A stretch of DNA of 64,000 nucleotides. Source: Olsenella porci. Lineage in GTDB: Bacteria > Actinomycetota > Coriobacteriia > Coriobacteriales > Atopobiaceae. The DNA is taken from positions 496,001 through 560,000 of the forward strand of contig NZ_VUNC01000001.1 of assembly GCF_009695875.1 (NCBI RefSeq). Direction: 5' to 3'. Under the pieces are notes generated by a model. The model saw only the letters and a list, made by a program, of their open reading frames with translations. It did no database searches and had not been told where the DNA came from. Of this stretch, positions 41,656 to 50,654 are shown piece by piece (position 1 is the stretch's first letter; every line of letters begins with the position of its first letter). A program made the position numbers and the translations under genes.

Positions 41656-42837
41656 CTACTTGGCGGGAGAAACGTACCCACTGTCCACGGTGATCTGGCA
41701 TCGGGCCTCGGGGACGCGCTCCCTCACTGCGGCGCACACGCGCTCGCGCAGCTCGTCGTCGCTCATGCCAAGGTCGTCCGGCCTCACCACGTCCAGGGTC
41801 ACCAGGTGGTCGCTGCTGTCCCTCCCGTGCTCGGTGTCCACGTCGTGGACGGAGAGGCGCGGGTCTATCTGCCGAACGCGTACGTTGAGCCAGTTCATGA
41901 GGTCGCGCCCGCCAGCATCCATCTCCACTGGGTCGCAGTGCAGCACGATCCTTAGGTTGTCCTGCTCCAGCAGGTCGCGCTCGATCTGGTCGAGCACGCG
42001 GTGGCTCTCGCGCACCGTGGTGTCGGCGTTCATCTGCACATGCGCGCTCGCAAACTGGCGACCGGGGCCGTAGTCGTGGATTAGGAGGTCGTGCGTCCCC
42101 AGCACGCCGGGGTAGCTCAGGATCTTGTCGTGGACCCTCTGCACCAGCTGCTCGTTGGGGGTGTCGCCCAGGAGGGGGTTCACGGTGTCGCCCAGCAGGC
42201 CAAAGCCACTCCACACGATGAAGGCGGCGACCGCCAGGCCCATCCAGCCGTCCAGGTCCAGGGGCGTGGTGGCAGAGACGATCGCGGCAACCAGGACCGC
42301 GGAGCTGGTTATCACGTCGTTGCGCGAGTCTACCGCCGTGGCCTCGAGCGTGACGCTGTCAATGTGGCGCGCGAGCGTGCGGTTGAAGTGCGCCATCCAC
42401 AGCTTCACCCCGATGGAGAGGAGCAGCGCCAAGACGGTCGCCACGCCAAACTCTGCCGGGCTGGGGCTCATGATGCGCTCGATGCTGGAGCGTCCCAGCT
42501 CCACGCCCACCAGGATGATCATGACCGAGACGAGCATGCCCGCCAGGTACTCGTAGCGCCCGTGGCCGTAGGGGTGACCCTGGTCGGCGGGTCGGCTCGC
42601 GAGCTTGAAGCCGACGAGGCTTACGATGTTGCTCGAGGCATCGGAGAGGTTGTTCACGGCATCCGCCACGATCGAGACCGATCCCGAGAGCACGCCCACA
42701 AGGCCCTTGGCGGCACAGAGTACCAAGTTGAGCACGATGCAGGTCATGCTCGAGAGAAGCCCGTAGCTTGCGCGCACGCGGGGGTTGCCCACGTCGTCGG
42801 AATCCCTCACGAACGTCCTCACCAGCCAGGAGACCAT
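41656..42837 (-). CDS. Cation diffusion facilitator (CDF) metal transporter
   Basis: 393 residues. Six membrane helices in the first 210 residues carry the metal-site residues DAVNNLSDASSN (helix 2) and DSRNDV (helix 5), and the conserved HPYGHGRYEY loop. A C-terminal cytoplasmic domain of about 180 residues follows. It is longer than in zinc exporters such as YiiP (about 300 aa), with an extra 90 residues at the end. Metal (Mn, Zn or Fe) not determinable. Start ATG 42837 with GGAGAGAAG. Confidence 0.92.
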   Translation of the reverse strand: MVSWLVRTFVRDSDDVGNPRVRASYGLLSSMTCIVLNLVLCAAKGLVGVLSGSVSIVADAVNNLSDASSNIVSLVGFKLASRPADQGHPYGHGRYEYLAGMLVSVMIILVGVELGRSSIERIMSPSPAEFGVATVLALLLSIGVKLWMAHFNRTLARHIDSVTLEATAVDSRNDVITSSAVLVAAIVSATTPLDLDGWMGLAVAAFIVWSGFGLLGDTVNPLLGDTPNEQLVQRVHDKILSYPGVLGTHDLLIHDYGPGRQFASAHVQMNADTTVRESHRVLDQIERDLLEQDNLRIVLHCDPVEMDAGGRDLMNWLNVRVRQIDPRLSVHDVDTEHGRDSSDHLVTLDVVRPDDLGMSDDELRERVCAAVRERVPEARCQITVDSGYVSPAK

Positions 42838-42918
42838 GGTCTTCTCTCCTTCCCCGAGCCCAGACGGCGAGTGTAGCGCTTTTCCCGTCCTCGCTGGAGC
42901 CGTGCGCCTCGAGTGATG

Positions 42919-43206
42919 CTACTCCCGCTCCCTGACGCGCAGATGGACGCTGTCGCCGGGCTTCTTCCCAAGCTTCTCGCGAATCGACTTGAGCATCCCG
43001 ATGATGTAGCAGACGCTTCCGTCCTCGTTCCTCACGCCCATGTTCACGATGCTGCCGTCATAAGGGATGCCGTCGAACTCCACGTGCACCTTCACTCGTC
43101 CTCGGCCGAACTCGTCGCGGATGTTCCAGGGAAACGGGACGTAGGCCCCGCCCTTGTCCGGAACGTCCCGGATGACTGCGTCGTACTCGTAGGCGCGCTC
43201 GTTCAC
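42919..43206 (-). CDS. DUF1905 family protein
   Basis: 95 residues matching DUF1905: YEYDAVIRDVPDKGGAYVPFP at the start, then GRVKVHVEFDGIPYDGSIV and GMLKSIREKLGKKPGD at the end, a small beta-barrel. Some members bear a C-terminal YdeI-like domain; this one does not. Function unknown. GTG start with GGGAGG upstream. Confidence 0.85.
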   Translation of the reverse strand: MNERAYEYDAVIRDVPDKGGAYVPFPWNIRDEFGRGRVKVHVEFDGIPYDGSIVNMGVRNEDGSVCYIIGMLKSIREKLGKKPGDSVHLRVRERE

Positions 43207-43376
43207 GACTGCCTCCCAGCCCCGTTAGCTGCCCCAAGATTCCACCATCATAGGGGAGGGGTGCCCGTGCTCCGCCCATCGCACTCCGCTCATCGTCTGG
43301 AGTCCTCGCGGGAGGGGCGCCTTCGTCCGCGGTCACGGCTAGACTCTTCACGGACAAACCAAGACAGAGGAGACGC

Positions 43377-45857
43377 ATGCCCAGCACATTCCAGACCACG
43401 CTCTTTCCGTCGCCCGTGCCGTCCGACAGTAGCGCGGACAACCTCGCGCCGGCGCCCCACGTCGACCTGAGCGGTCTCAACCCCGCCCAGCGCAAGGCGG
43501 CGGAGTGCACGCACGGGCCCCTTCTGGTGCTCGCGGGTGCGGGTTCGGGAAAGACGCGCGTGCTGACCTACCGAATCGCCCACATGATCCAGGACGAGGG
43601 GGTCCGCCCCTGGCAGGTCCTGGCAATCACCTTCACCAACAAGGCGGCGGCAGAGATGCGCGAGCGCCTGGGCAAGCTGCTTCCCGGTGGTACCAGGGGT
43701 ATGTGGGTCTGCACCTTCCACGCCATGTGCGTGCGCATGCTGCGGGAGGACGCCGACCTGCTGGGTTACACCTCCAACTTTACGATCTACGACGACGACG
43801 ACTCAAAGCGTCTGGTCAAGTCCATCATGGCGGACCTCGACATCGACCCCAAGACCAGCCCGGTCCAGACCATCCGTGCGCTCATCAGCAAGGCCAAGAA
43901 CGCCATGGTGTACCCGGACCAGATGCTCGACCAGGCAAAGTCGCCCGCCGAACGTGCCGCGGCACGCGTGTACGACGTCCTCCAGAGGAGGCTCGCCCGC
44001 GCCAACGCCATGGACTTCGACGACCTGCTGGTCAAGACCTACGAGCTCCTCTCCAAGAACCCCCAGGTGCTGGACAACTACCAGGAGCGCTTTCGCCAGA
44101 TCAGCGTGGACGAGTACCAGGACACCAACGGCGTGCAGTACGCCCTCACCAACCTGCTCGCGCACAAGTACCAGAACCTCATGGTCGTGGGCGACGACGA
44201 CCAGTCCATCTACAGCTGGCGAGGCGCCGACATCACCAACATCCTGAGCTTTCGCAAGGACTATCCCGGCGCCACGGTGGTCAAGCTCGAGCAGAACTAC
44301 CGCTCGACCGGGCACATCCTCAACGCCGCGAACGCCGTCGTGCGCCACAACTCGCGGCGCGAGGAGAAGCGCCTGTTCACCGACCGTGGCGACGGGGAGA
44401 AGATCGAGGTGTTCCAGGCCTCGGACGAGCGCGACGAGGGGCGCTGGATCGGCTCCGAGATCGAGAAGCTGCACGATGCTGGCACCAGCTACGACGACGT
44501 CGCCGTGTTCTATCGCACCAACGCCCAGTCGCGCATCCTCGAGGACATGTTCCTGCGCGCCGGCGTCCCGTACAAGATCGTGGGCGGTACGCGCTTCTTC
44601 GACCGTGCCGAGATTCGCGACGTGATGGCGTACCTCAAGCTCGTGGTCAACCCCAACGACGACGTGAGCGCACTCCGCGTTGTCAACACCCCGCGTCGCG
44701 GCATCGGCAGCACGTCCATCGGCAAGATCCAGGCGTACGCCGCGAGCCACGGCCTCTCGTTCTTCTCCGCCGCCGAGGCGTGCGTGGCGGAGGATGGGCT
44801 CCTCTCGCCCAAGGCACGCACCTCGCTCGCGTCGTTCACCAACACCATCGAGACCGCACGCCACTACGACGGAGAACTCGACCAGGTGGTCCAGATGATC
44901 GTGGAGCACGCCGGCCTGATCAAGGCGTACGAGGCGGAGCAGAGCGTTGAGGCGGACGGTAGGATCGAGAACATCAAGGAATTCTTTGGCGTGGCCCAGG
45001 AGTTCGACGAGAGTCACGACGACGCGGTCGAGACGCTCGAGAGCCTCCAGCAGCTGAGGGCCGCCGGGGCCCTCGACGCCTCCGGGGAGACGCCAGCAGA
45101 CGCCCAGACTGCCGCGACGGTCCCGACGGGTGACGCCCTCCCGCCCACCGCGTCCGCCAAGCTCCCCGCGTTCATGGAGTGGCTCGCCCTCAGGAGCGAC
45201 CTCGACTCCCTGGCGGGGCAGTCCAGCGCCATCACGATGATGACCGTGCACTCCGCCAAGGGCCTGGAGTTCCCCGTGGTCTTCGTCGCCGGCATGGAGG
45301 AGGGAATCTTCCCCCACCGCGGCCACGAGGACGACCCCTCGGGGATAGAGGAGGAGAGGCGCCTGGCCTACGTCGCCATCACCCGCGCCGAGCGCAGGCT
45401 CTACCTCACCTATGCCACCACGCGCCACATGTTCGGCAGCGTCTCGAGCAACCCCAGGAGCCGCTTCCTCAACGAGATCCCCGCGGAGGACGTCCACGCC
45501 ATCGGGGTGGGCAGCTCCGGCTTCAGCGGCGTGGGCTGGGAGAAGCGCGGCGACCGCCATGGCACGTACGGCTCCGGTCGTGGCAGCCAGGTATACGGCG
45601 GGCACGTGTTTGGCTCCCGCACGCGCTCCACGGGAGGGTCGCCCTCCGCGCGTCCCACCGCCCCCGTCCCCATCAAGCGCGACCGCGCCAAGGCTGCCGA
45701 GACCTTCGCACCAGGCGATCGCGTCTCCCATAAGACCTTTGGTCCGGGCGTGGTGCGGGCTGCCTCGGGCGACACGATCGAGGTGTTCTTCACGCGCACC
45801 GGCAAGACCAAGAAGCTCATGAAGGGCTTTGCCCCCATCGTCAAGGTTGAGGGGTAG
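43377..45857 (+). CDS. pcrA: UvrD/PcrA-type DNA helicase
   Basis: 826 residues. Superfamily-1 3'-5' helicase acting in repair and replication. Motifs: Walker A GAGSGKTR at about residues 54-61, Walker B VDEYQDTN near 244, QNYRSTGHI, TVHSAKGLEFPVVF and AYVAITRAERRLYL. After the helicase core, residues about 690-755 are low-complexity (Gly/Ser/Arg), followed by a Tudor-like C-terminal domain (DRVSHKTFGPGVV) that in PcrA contacts RNA polymerase. Start ATG 43377 with AGAGGAG. Confidence 0.96.
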   Translation: MPSTFQTTLFPSPVPSDSSADNLAPAPHVDLSGLNPAQRKAAECTHGPLLVLAGAGSGKTRVLTYRIAHMIQDEGVRPWQVLAITFTNKAAAEMRERLGKLLPGGTRGMWVCTFHAMCVRMLREDADLLGYTSNFTIYDDDDSKRLVKSIMADLDIDPKTSPVQTIRALISKAKNAMVYPDQMLDQAKSPAERAAARVYDVLQRRLARANAMDFDDLLVKTYELLSKNPQVLDNYQERFRQISVDEYQDTNGVQYALTNLLAHKYQNLMVVGDDDQSIYSWRGADITNILSFRKDYPGATVVKLEQNYRSTGHILNAANAVVRHNSRREEKRLFTDRGDGEKIEVFQASDERDEGRWIGSEIEKLHDAGTSYDDVAVFYRTNAQSRILEDMFLRAGVPYKIVGGTRFFDRAEIRDVMAYLKLVVNPNDDVSALRVVNTPRRGIGSTSIGKIQAYAASHGLSFFSAAEACVAEDGLLSPKARTSLASFTNTIETARHYDGELDQVVQMIVEHAGLIKAYEAEQSVEADGRIENIKEFFGVAQEFDESHDDAVETLESLQQLRAAGALDASGETPADAQTAATVPTGDALPPTASAKLPAFMEWLALRSDLDSLAGQSSAITMMTVHSAKGLEFPVVFVAGMEEGIFPHRGHEDDPSGIEEERRLAYVAITRAERRLYLTYATTRHMFGSVSSNPRSRFLNEIPAEDVHAIGVGSSGFSGVGWEKRGDRHGTYGSGRGSQVYGGHVFGSRTRSTGGSPSARPTAPVPIKRDRAKAAETFAPGDRVSHKTFGPGVVRAASGDTIEVFFTRTGKTKKLMKGFAPIVKVEG

Positions 45858-45860
45858 CCT

Positions 45861-46670
45861 GTGGAGGCGCAGTCGGTCGACAAGGTGGTGGACGTCGCGG
45901 GAGAGCTCCTGGGCAAGGGGATCTTCCTCGCCGTTGTCATCGTCGTCGCCTACCTGGTGCAGCGCGTCCTCGTCCGTATGCTCCGTCGCGCGTTCAAGAG
46001 CGCCGACCTCCCTAACGTCTCGCTCTGGGTCAACCTGCTGAAGGTCCTCATCTGGGTGTTCGCCCTGCTCGTGGTGCTCGAGCCCGTGTTTGGGATCAAG
46101 CCCACCGCCGTGGTCGCCGCCCTGGGTGTGACCTCTGTTGCCGTCTCCCTTGGCATGCAGGAGACCATCTCCAACGTGGTTGCCGGCTTCGCGCTCACGG
46201 CCAATCACGTCATCCGACAGGGCGACGTGATCAGCGTGGGAGACGTCACGGGCACGATTACCTCGCTCACCCTCCGTCAGACGGTCATCCACACCTTTGG
46301 CGGCGACGACGTGGTCATTCCCAACTCGGTGCTCAACTCCACGTCGCTCACGCGCCTCTCCGACGCCAGTGCCTGCCTCACGGTGGTGCCCATCATGGTC
46401 AAGCCCAACGCCGACCAGGCGGTCGTGGTGGCGGACATCCGCCGCAAGGTGGGAGAGGCGCTTTCCGACTCGCTCCGTCCCGACCTCGGCTGCCAGGCGT
46501 TCTACGCCCAGGTCGACGGCCTGGGGGTGCGCGTCAACATCCGCCTGTTCCTGCAGTCGGGCGTGTTCCCCTCGGTCGCCGCGGACAAGGCGCTTCGCGC
46601 CATCGCGGGCTCCCCCTGGCTCGTTGGGGTCCCGGGGGACGCGACCGACGGGGACGAAGGCCGCAGGTGA
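45861..46670 (+). CDS. Small-conductance mechanosensitive channel (MscS family)
   Basis: 269 residues. A leading amphipathic helix, then three membrane helices (about 12-35, 55-80, 88-118), the third being the pore-lining segment VAALGVTSVAVSLGMQETISNVVAG. The beta domain follows (GDVISVGDVTGTI, VIPNSVL), then the C-terminal cytoplasmic part. Opens under membrane tension to release solutes. GTG 45861 starts 3 bp after the helicase stop. Confidence 0.93.
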   Translation: MEAQSVDKVVDVAGELLGKGIFLAVVIVVAYLVQRVLVRMLRRAFKSADLPNVSLWVNLLKVLIWVFALLVVLEPVFGIKPTAVVAALGVTSVAVSLGMQETISNVVAGFALTANHVIRQGDVISVGDVTGTITSLTLRQTVIHTFGGDDVVIPNSVLNSTSLTRLSDASACLTVVPIMVKPNADQAVVVADIRRKVGEALSDSLRPDLGCQAFYAQVDGLGVRVNIRLFLQSGVFPSVAADKALRAIAGSPWLVGVPGDATDGDEGRR

Positions 46671-46725
46671 ACGCGCCGGCGGACGCTATCATGGTTCGGT
46701 CAAACCCTATGAGAGGAGCCTCCAA

Positions 46726-47220
46726 GTGGAGAAGATAGCAAGCTTCACGGTCGACCACCTGCGTCTTGAGCCCGGCGTCTACGTCTCGCGCGTGGACTCC
46801 TGGCAGGGCGTGGACGTCACGACCTTTGACCTGCGCCTCACGGCGCCCAACCGCGAGCCGGTCATGGACACCGCCGCGGTCCACGCCATCGAGCACCTGG
46901 GCGCCACCTTCCTGCGCAACGACCCCGAGTGGGCCTCCCGCACCGTGTACTTTGGCCCCATGGGATGCCGCACGGGCTTCTACCTTGTCCTCTTTGGCAA
47001 GCTCGAGCCCAAGGACGTCATCCCCCTGGTTCGCTCGCTGTTCTCCTTTGTCGCCGGGTTTGAGGGAGAGGTGCCCGGCGCCCGGCCCGAGGACTGCGGC
47101 AACTGGCATGACAGCGACCTGCCCATGGCGCGCTGGTGGGCCACGCGCTACCTGCGCAACACGCTGGACGGTATCGACGAGGCTCACACCATCTACCCCA
47201 CGCGCGGGGGAGAGGAGTAG
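46726..47220 (+). CDS. luxS: S-ribosylhomocysteine lyase
   Basis: 164 residues from GTG 46726 with AGGAG (46714-46718). Converts S-ribosylhomocysteine to homocysteine and DPD, the precursor of autoinducer-2. Zinc ligands lie in HAIEHLGAT (HxxEH) and in the later CGNWHD segment; the catalytic cysteine is in GPMGCRTGFY. Paired with the Pfs nucleosidase that follows, it completes the detoxification of S-adenosylhomocysteine. Quorum-sensing use cannot be concluded from sequence. Confidence 0.96.
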   Translation: MEKIASFTVDHLRLEPGVYVSRVDSWQGVDVTTFDLRLTAPNREPVMDTAAVHAIEHLGATFLRNDPEWASRTVYFGPMGCRTGFYLVLFGKLEPKDVIPLVRSLFSFVAGFEGEVPGARPEDCGNWHDSDLPMARWWATRYLRNTLDGIDEAHTIYPTRGGEE

Positions 47221-47281
47221 GGTCCGTCTCGCCCAAGGAGGCACCAACGGCACAAACGGCATCACGGCTGATGGGAGACAT

Positions 47282-47977
47282 GTGAAGATCGGAATCATCG
47301 GGGCAATGGAGGTCGAGGTCAGGCACCTCGTGAGCCATGTGGAGGGCGACCGCGTCACCACGATGGCGGGCATGGAGTTCCACGAGGGAACCCTCCTGGG
47401 CAAGGACGTGGTCGTGGTTCGCTGCGGCGTGGGCAAGGTCAACGCCGCCGTGTGCGCCACCATTCTGTGCGACACCTTCAACGTCACCCATGTCATCAAC
47501 ACCGGCGTGGCGGGGTCGCTCGACGCCTCGCTCGACATCGGCGACATCCTCGTCTCGACCGACGCCGTGCACCACGACATGGACGTGACCAACCTTGGCT
47601 ACGCCTACGGCGAGGTGCCGGGCATGGGCGTCATAGCGTTCCCGGCCGACCCCACGCTCCGCGCGGCGGCCGTTAAGGCGGTCCGCACGTCAGACCTGGG
47701 CGTCAACGTGGTGGAGGGGCGCGTTGCCTCGGGTGACCAGTTCGTGTGCCGGCAGGACCAGAAGGACCGCATCGCCCAGACCTTCCAGGCAAGCTGCTGC
47801 GAGATGGAGGGCGCTTCCATCGCCCACGCCTGCTACCTGGCGAACGTCCCCTTTGTGGTCGTCCGTGCCATCTCCGACAAGGCGGACGGCTCCTCCAGCG
47901 TGGAGTACCCCACCTTCGAGCGCAAGGCGGCGCACGACTGTGCCCGCATCGTCCGCGCCATGGTGAGCGCGCTCTAG
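47282..47977 (+). CDS. mtnN: 5'-methylthioadenosine/S-adenosylhomocysteine nucleosidase
   Basis: 231 residues from GTG 47282. Hydrolyses SAH, MTA and 5'-deoxyadenosine to adenine and the corresponding ribose. Family marks: GIIGAMEVEVRHLV at the start, NTGVAGSLD, and the active-site CEMEGASIAHAC (ribose-binding Met-Glu) and SDKADG (catalytic Asp). Together with luxS, 61 bp upstream, it makes AI-2 precursor; its 5-deoxyribose products have no kinase visible here. Confidence 0.96.
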   Translation: MKIGIIGAMEVEVRHLVSHVEGDRVTTMAGMEFHEGTLLGKDVVVVRCGVGKVNAAVCATILCDTFNVTHVINTGVAGSLDASLDIGDILVSTDAVHHDMDVTNLGYAYGEVPGMGVIAFPADPTLRAAAVKAVRTSDLGVNVVEGRVASGDQFVCRQDQKDRIAQTFQASCCEMEGASIAHACYLANVPFVVVRAISDKADGSSSVEYPTFERKAAHDCARIVRAMVSAL

Positions 47978-47992
47978 CCGTGGCCTCGCTCC

Positions 47993-48976
47993 CTACGCGG
48001 GAACGGCAAGCTCGTTCACGGCGTCTGTCGGGCGCCTCCCGTCGAGTGCCTCCAGGACGTTGTGCAGCGCCCTGGAGCGCATCTCGCGATACGAGTCCGA
48101 GCTGTGGTAGGCGGCGTGGGGTGTGACGATGCAGTTGTCCAGGCCGATGAGGGGGCTCCTCCCGTGGGCCTCGTCGCGGATCACGTCCACGGCGGCCGCC
48201 CGTATGGTGCCGTCGCGGAGCGCGGCAGCCAGGTCCTCCTCCACCACGCACCCGCCGCGGGCGGTGTTCACCAGGAACGCGTCGGGCTTCATGAGCGAGA
48301 GGGTCCGCTCGCACACCAGGTCCTCGGTCTGGGGGACCAATGGGCAGTGCAGGCTTATCACGTTGCTCGTCTCAAACAGCTCCTCCACCGTCGGGACCTT
48401 GACGCAGCCGTAGCGCGCCAGGCAGTCCTCGTCCTTGGTGGGGGCCCACACGGCGACCTCCATGCCGATGGCTTGGAGCATGGGCGCAAGGGCCTGGGGT
48501 ATCGACCCAAAGAACACCAGCCCGGCCCGCTTCCCCTGGGGGCGAGGTGGCTCGTAGCCCTGCATGTCGTCCCAGGTGCCGGCCCTCACTTGGCGGTCAA
48601 ACCAGGTGATCTTCTTGTACAGGTCCACGATCAGGCCAAGGGTGTGGAGCGCCACGTCGTAGGTGCAGTACCCGGGGACGTTGCTCACCCACACGCCCTC
48701 CTGCGAGGCGGCGGCAACGTCCACAAAGTCGTAACCAATGGCCATGATGCCCACGGCCCTGAGCGACGGGGTCGCCCGCAGCGTCGCGGCATCGACCCTT
48801 CCCCACTCCAGAACCAGGGCGTCTGCCCCGTCCAGCTCGCCCGGGAGGGGAATCCCATTCCCGTCTGCCTGGGCGTCGTACAGTTCCACCCCGTCGACGC
48901 CCCACTCCCGGAGAAGCGATCGGTCAAAGTCGAGTGGCCTCGAGCTTCCCAGGTAGGCAATCCTGTGCGTGGTCAT
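47993..48976 (-). CDS. D-2-hydroxyacid dehydrogenase family protein with altered nucleotide loop
   Basis: 327 residues. Catalytic triad positions are intact: Arg in NTARGG, Glu in DVIRDEAH and His in TPHAAYHS. The NAD-binding loop is unusual: GLVFFGSIPQALAP stands where GxGxIG is expected, so the first Gly is Phe and the third is Pro. NAD(P)H binding may be altered or the enzyme may act with a different cofactor geometry. Start ATG 48976 with GGGGGACC. Likely a 2-ketoacid reductase or a phosphoglycerate-dehydrogenase relative; substrate unknown. Confidence 0.85.
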   Translation of the reverse strand: MTTHRIAYLGSSRPLDFDRSLLREWGVDGVELYDAQADGNGIPLPGELDGADALVLEWGRVDAATLRATPSLRAVGIMAIGYDFVDVAAASQEGVWVSNVPGYCTYDVALHTLGLIVDLYKKITWFDRQVRAGTWDDMQGYEPPRPQGKRAGLVFFGSIPQALAPMLQAIGMEVAVWAPTKDEDCLARYGCVKVPTVEELFETSNVISLHCPLVPQTEDLVCERTLSLMKPDAFLVNTARGGCVVEEDLAAALRDGTIRAAAVDVIRDEAHGRSPLIGLDNCIVTPHAAYHSSDSYREMRSRALHNVLEALDGRRPTDAVNELAVPA

Positions 48977-49020
48977 TGCCGGGTCCCCCTTTCAGGGCGT
49001 GGGATGGGCGAGAGGTGCGT

Positions 49021-49057
49021 CGGCCTCCCGTCCGTGCCCATTCCGGACGGGAGGCCG
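49021..49057 (-). terminator. Perfect 13-bp hairpin after the aminotransferase gene
   Basis: CGGCCTCCCGTCC (49021-49033) and GGACGGGAGGCCG (49045-49057), 11-nt loop, 30 bp downstream of the aminotransferase stop on the minus strand. No U-run. Confidence 0.55.
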
Positions 49058-49087
49058 TGCCCTGCGGGCACCAGGGACGCGCGCGGG

Positions 49088-50371
49088 CTAGTAACCCAGC
49101 TCGGTCATGGAGCGATCGAGGATGTCGACGCCCTCGTCCAGCACGTCAGTGGTCACGTTGAGGGCGGTGGCAAAGCGCATGCCGTTGCCGTGGACGCCGC
49201 AGTTGAGCGTGATCATGTGGTGCTCCAGCGCCTTGGCCTTGATGGCCTGCCACAGCTCGGGGGCGGGAGTCCCGTCCTCGTGGTCAAACTCGATGGCACG
49301 CATCAGGCCGATGCCGCGGACGTCGCCCACCACGGGGTGGTCGGCGGCAAGCTCCTTGAGCTTCTTGCCCAGGTAGTCGCCCATCTTGTTCACGTTGGAG
49401 AGGATGTCCTGGCGCTCGAACTCGTCCAGGACGGCAAGCGCCGCCGCGGCTGCCACCGGGTTGCCGCCAAAGGTGCCGCCATGCATGCCCGGGTGCCAGC
49501 GGCTCATGATCTCGTGGGTGCTCACGACGGCGCTCATGGGCATGCCGCCGGCGATCGCCTTGCCCAGGTTCATGATGTCGGGGGTCACGCCAAAGTTCTG
49601 CCCCGCCCACATCTTGCCGGTGCGCCCGTAGCCGCTCTGGATCTCGTCGAAGATCAGCAGGATGCCATGCTCGTCGCACATCTTGCGGACGCCCTGCACA
49701 AAGCTCGCGGGGGGCACGAAGTAGCCGCCCTCGCCCTGGACGGGCTCCATGATGATCGCGGCGACCTCCTCGGGCGAGACCAGGTAGTCAAAGATCTGCT
49801 GCAGGTCGCTCAGGCAGTACTCAGAGCGCTGCTCCTCGTCAAAGCCCTTGGGACACAGGTCCTTCTGGGGGTAGGTGGCAAAGTAGACGCCGCCCATGCA
49901 GGGCTGGTACGAGTGGCGGTATTTGGCGGCAGAGCCGGTCACCGACATGGCACCCCAGGTGCGCCCGTGGAACGAGCCGCGAAAGGCGATGATGCACGGG
50001 CGACCGGTGTAGGCGCGGGCGAGCTTGAGGGACCCGTCCGTTGCCTCGGCGCCTCCGTTGGAGAAGAACGTGCATCCCAGGTCGCCTGGGGCGATCTCTG
50101 CCAGCCGCTCCGCCAGCGTGAGGGTGGTGGGGAAGTTGACCATGTTGAAGCTGCCGTTGATGAGCTTCTCCACCTGTTCGTGGATGGCCGCCTTCACGGC
50201 CGGGTTGTTGTGCCCGAGCGCATTCACCGCAATTCCCTGGACAAAATCCAGGTACCGGTCGCCGTTGACATCGTACAGGTAGCTTCCCTCGCCACGCTCG
50301 ATGACCAGGTCGGTGGTCTTTGCGAGTGCGGGGGAGAGGTACCGCTCGTAGTCCTCGTAGCGCATGGGCAT
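49088..50371 (-). CDS. Class III PLP aminotransferase (4-aminobutyrate/ornithine type)
   Basis: 427 residues. Pyridoxal-phosphate site: FSNGGAEATDGSLKLAR, FRGSFHGRTWGA, FDEIQSGYGRTGK and the Schiff-base lysine in LGKAIAGGMP. Closest by motif to 4-aminobutyrate and related omega-amino acid transaminases (EPVQGEGGY, GGTFGGNPVA). Start ATG 50371 has AGAGGAAG. This ribosome site lies inside a 10-bp inverted repeat (50373-50442) that could hide it. Not in an operon with the phosphorylase gene 284 bp upstream. Confidence 0.93.
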   Translation of the reverse strand: MPMRYEDYERYLSPALAKTTDLVIERGEGSYLYDVNGDRYLDFVQGIAVNALGHNNPAVKAAIHEQVEKLINGSFNMVNFPTTLTLAERLAEIAPGDLGCTFFSNGGAEATDGSLKLARAYTGRPCIIAFRGSFHGRTWGAMSVTGSAAKYRHSYQPCMGGVYFATYPQKDLCPKGFDEEQRSEYCLSDLQQIFDYLVSPEEVAAIIMEPVQGEGGYFVPPASFVQGVRKMCDEHGILLIFDEIQSGYGRTGKMWAGQNFGVTPDIMNLGKAIAGGMPMSAVVSTHEIMSRWHPGMHGGTFGGNPVAAAAALAVLDEFERQDILSNVNKMGDYLGKKLKELAADHPVVGDVRGIGLMRAIEFDHEDGTPAPELWQAIKAKALEHHMITLNCGVHGNGMRFATALNVTTDVLDEGVDILDRSMTELGY

Positions 50372-50372
50372 G

Positions 50373-50442
50373 ATGGCTTCCTCTCGTCGGGTCCTGACCT
50401 CGTCCGTACCTCCGTGCGAACGTCTCTAAGGTAGGAAGCCAT
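50373..50442 (-). promoter_or_regulatory. Possible ribosome-site-sequestering hairpin
   Basis: On the transcript of the aminotransferase gene, ATGGCTTCCT (50442 to 50433) can pair exactly with AGGAAGCCAT (50382 to 50373), which contains the Shine-Dalgarno sequence and ends 1 nt before the start codon. The 50-nt loop is GC-rich. Formation would block translation. Further upstream, 50443-50654 is non-coding, with CATGTGA/TCACATG half-sites around 50493-50533. Confidence 0.4.
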
Positions 50443-50654
50443 CGTTGCCCTGAGGTTGCGCCTTCAATTCGCACGTGATGCCCTCGCGTTGCATGTGAGT
50501 TAGTGAAATGTGCACGATCATGTTTCACATGTGCGGTGCCGAGGGAGCGCATGCATAGACAGGGGGTGACGGCAAAACCTCCGTACACCCCCGTGGTTGA
50601 CCCTATGTCTTGTTTCGTTGGCCCTCGAGCGCCGTCCCCGATGAGCTTGGCCTC

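Noticed and set aside
43803-46292. 829-codon minus-strand open frame opposite pcrA and mscS
   Set aside because: Shadow of two clear genes; no domain and skewed composition.
48062-50434. 790-codon plus-strand open frame across the dehydrogenase and aminotransferase genes
   Set aside because: Runs antisense through two well-defined minus-strand genes and a terminator hairpin; composition is that of a shadow frame.
50224-50442. 72-codon minus-strand frame overlapping the aminotransferase start, considered as a leader peptide
   Set aside because: It continues out of frame far into the aminotransferase gene, has no ribosome site, and its ATG is part of the inverted repeat arm.
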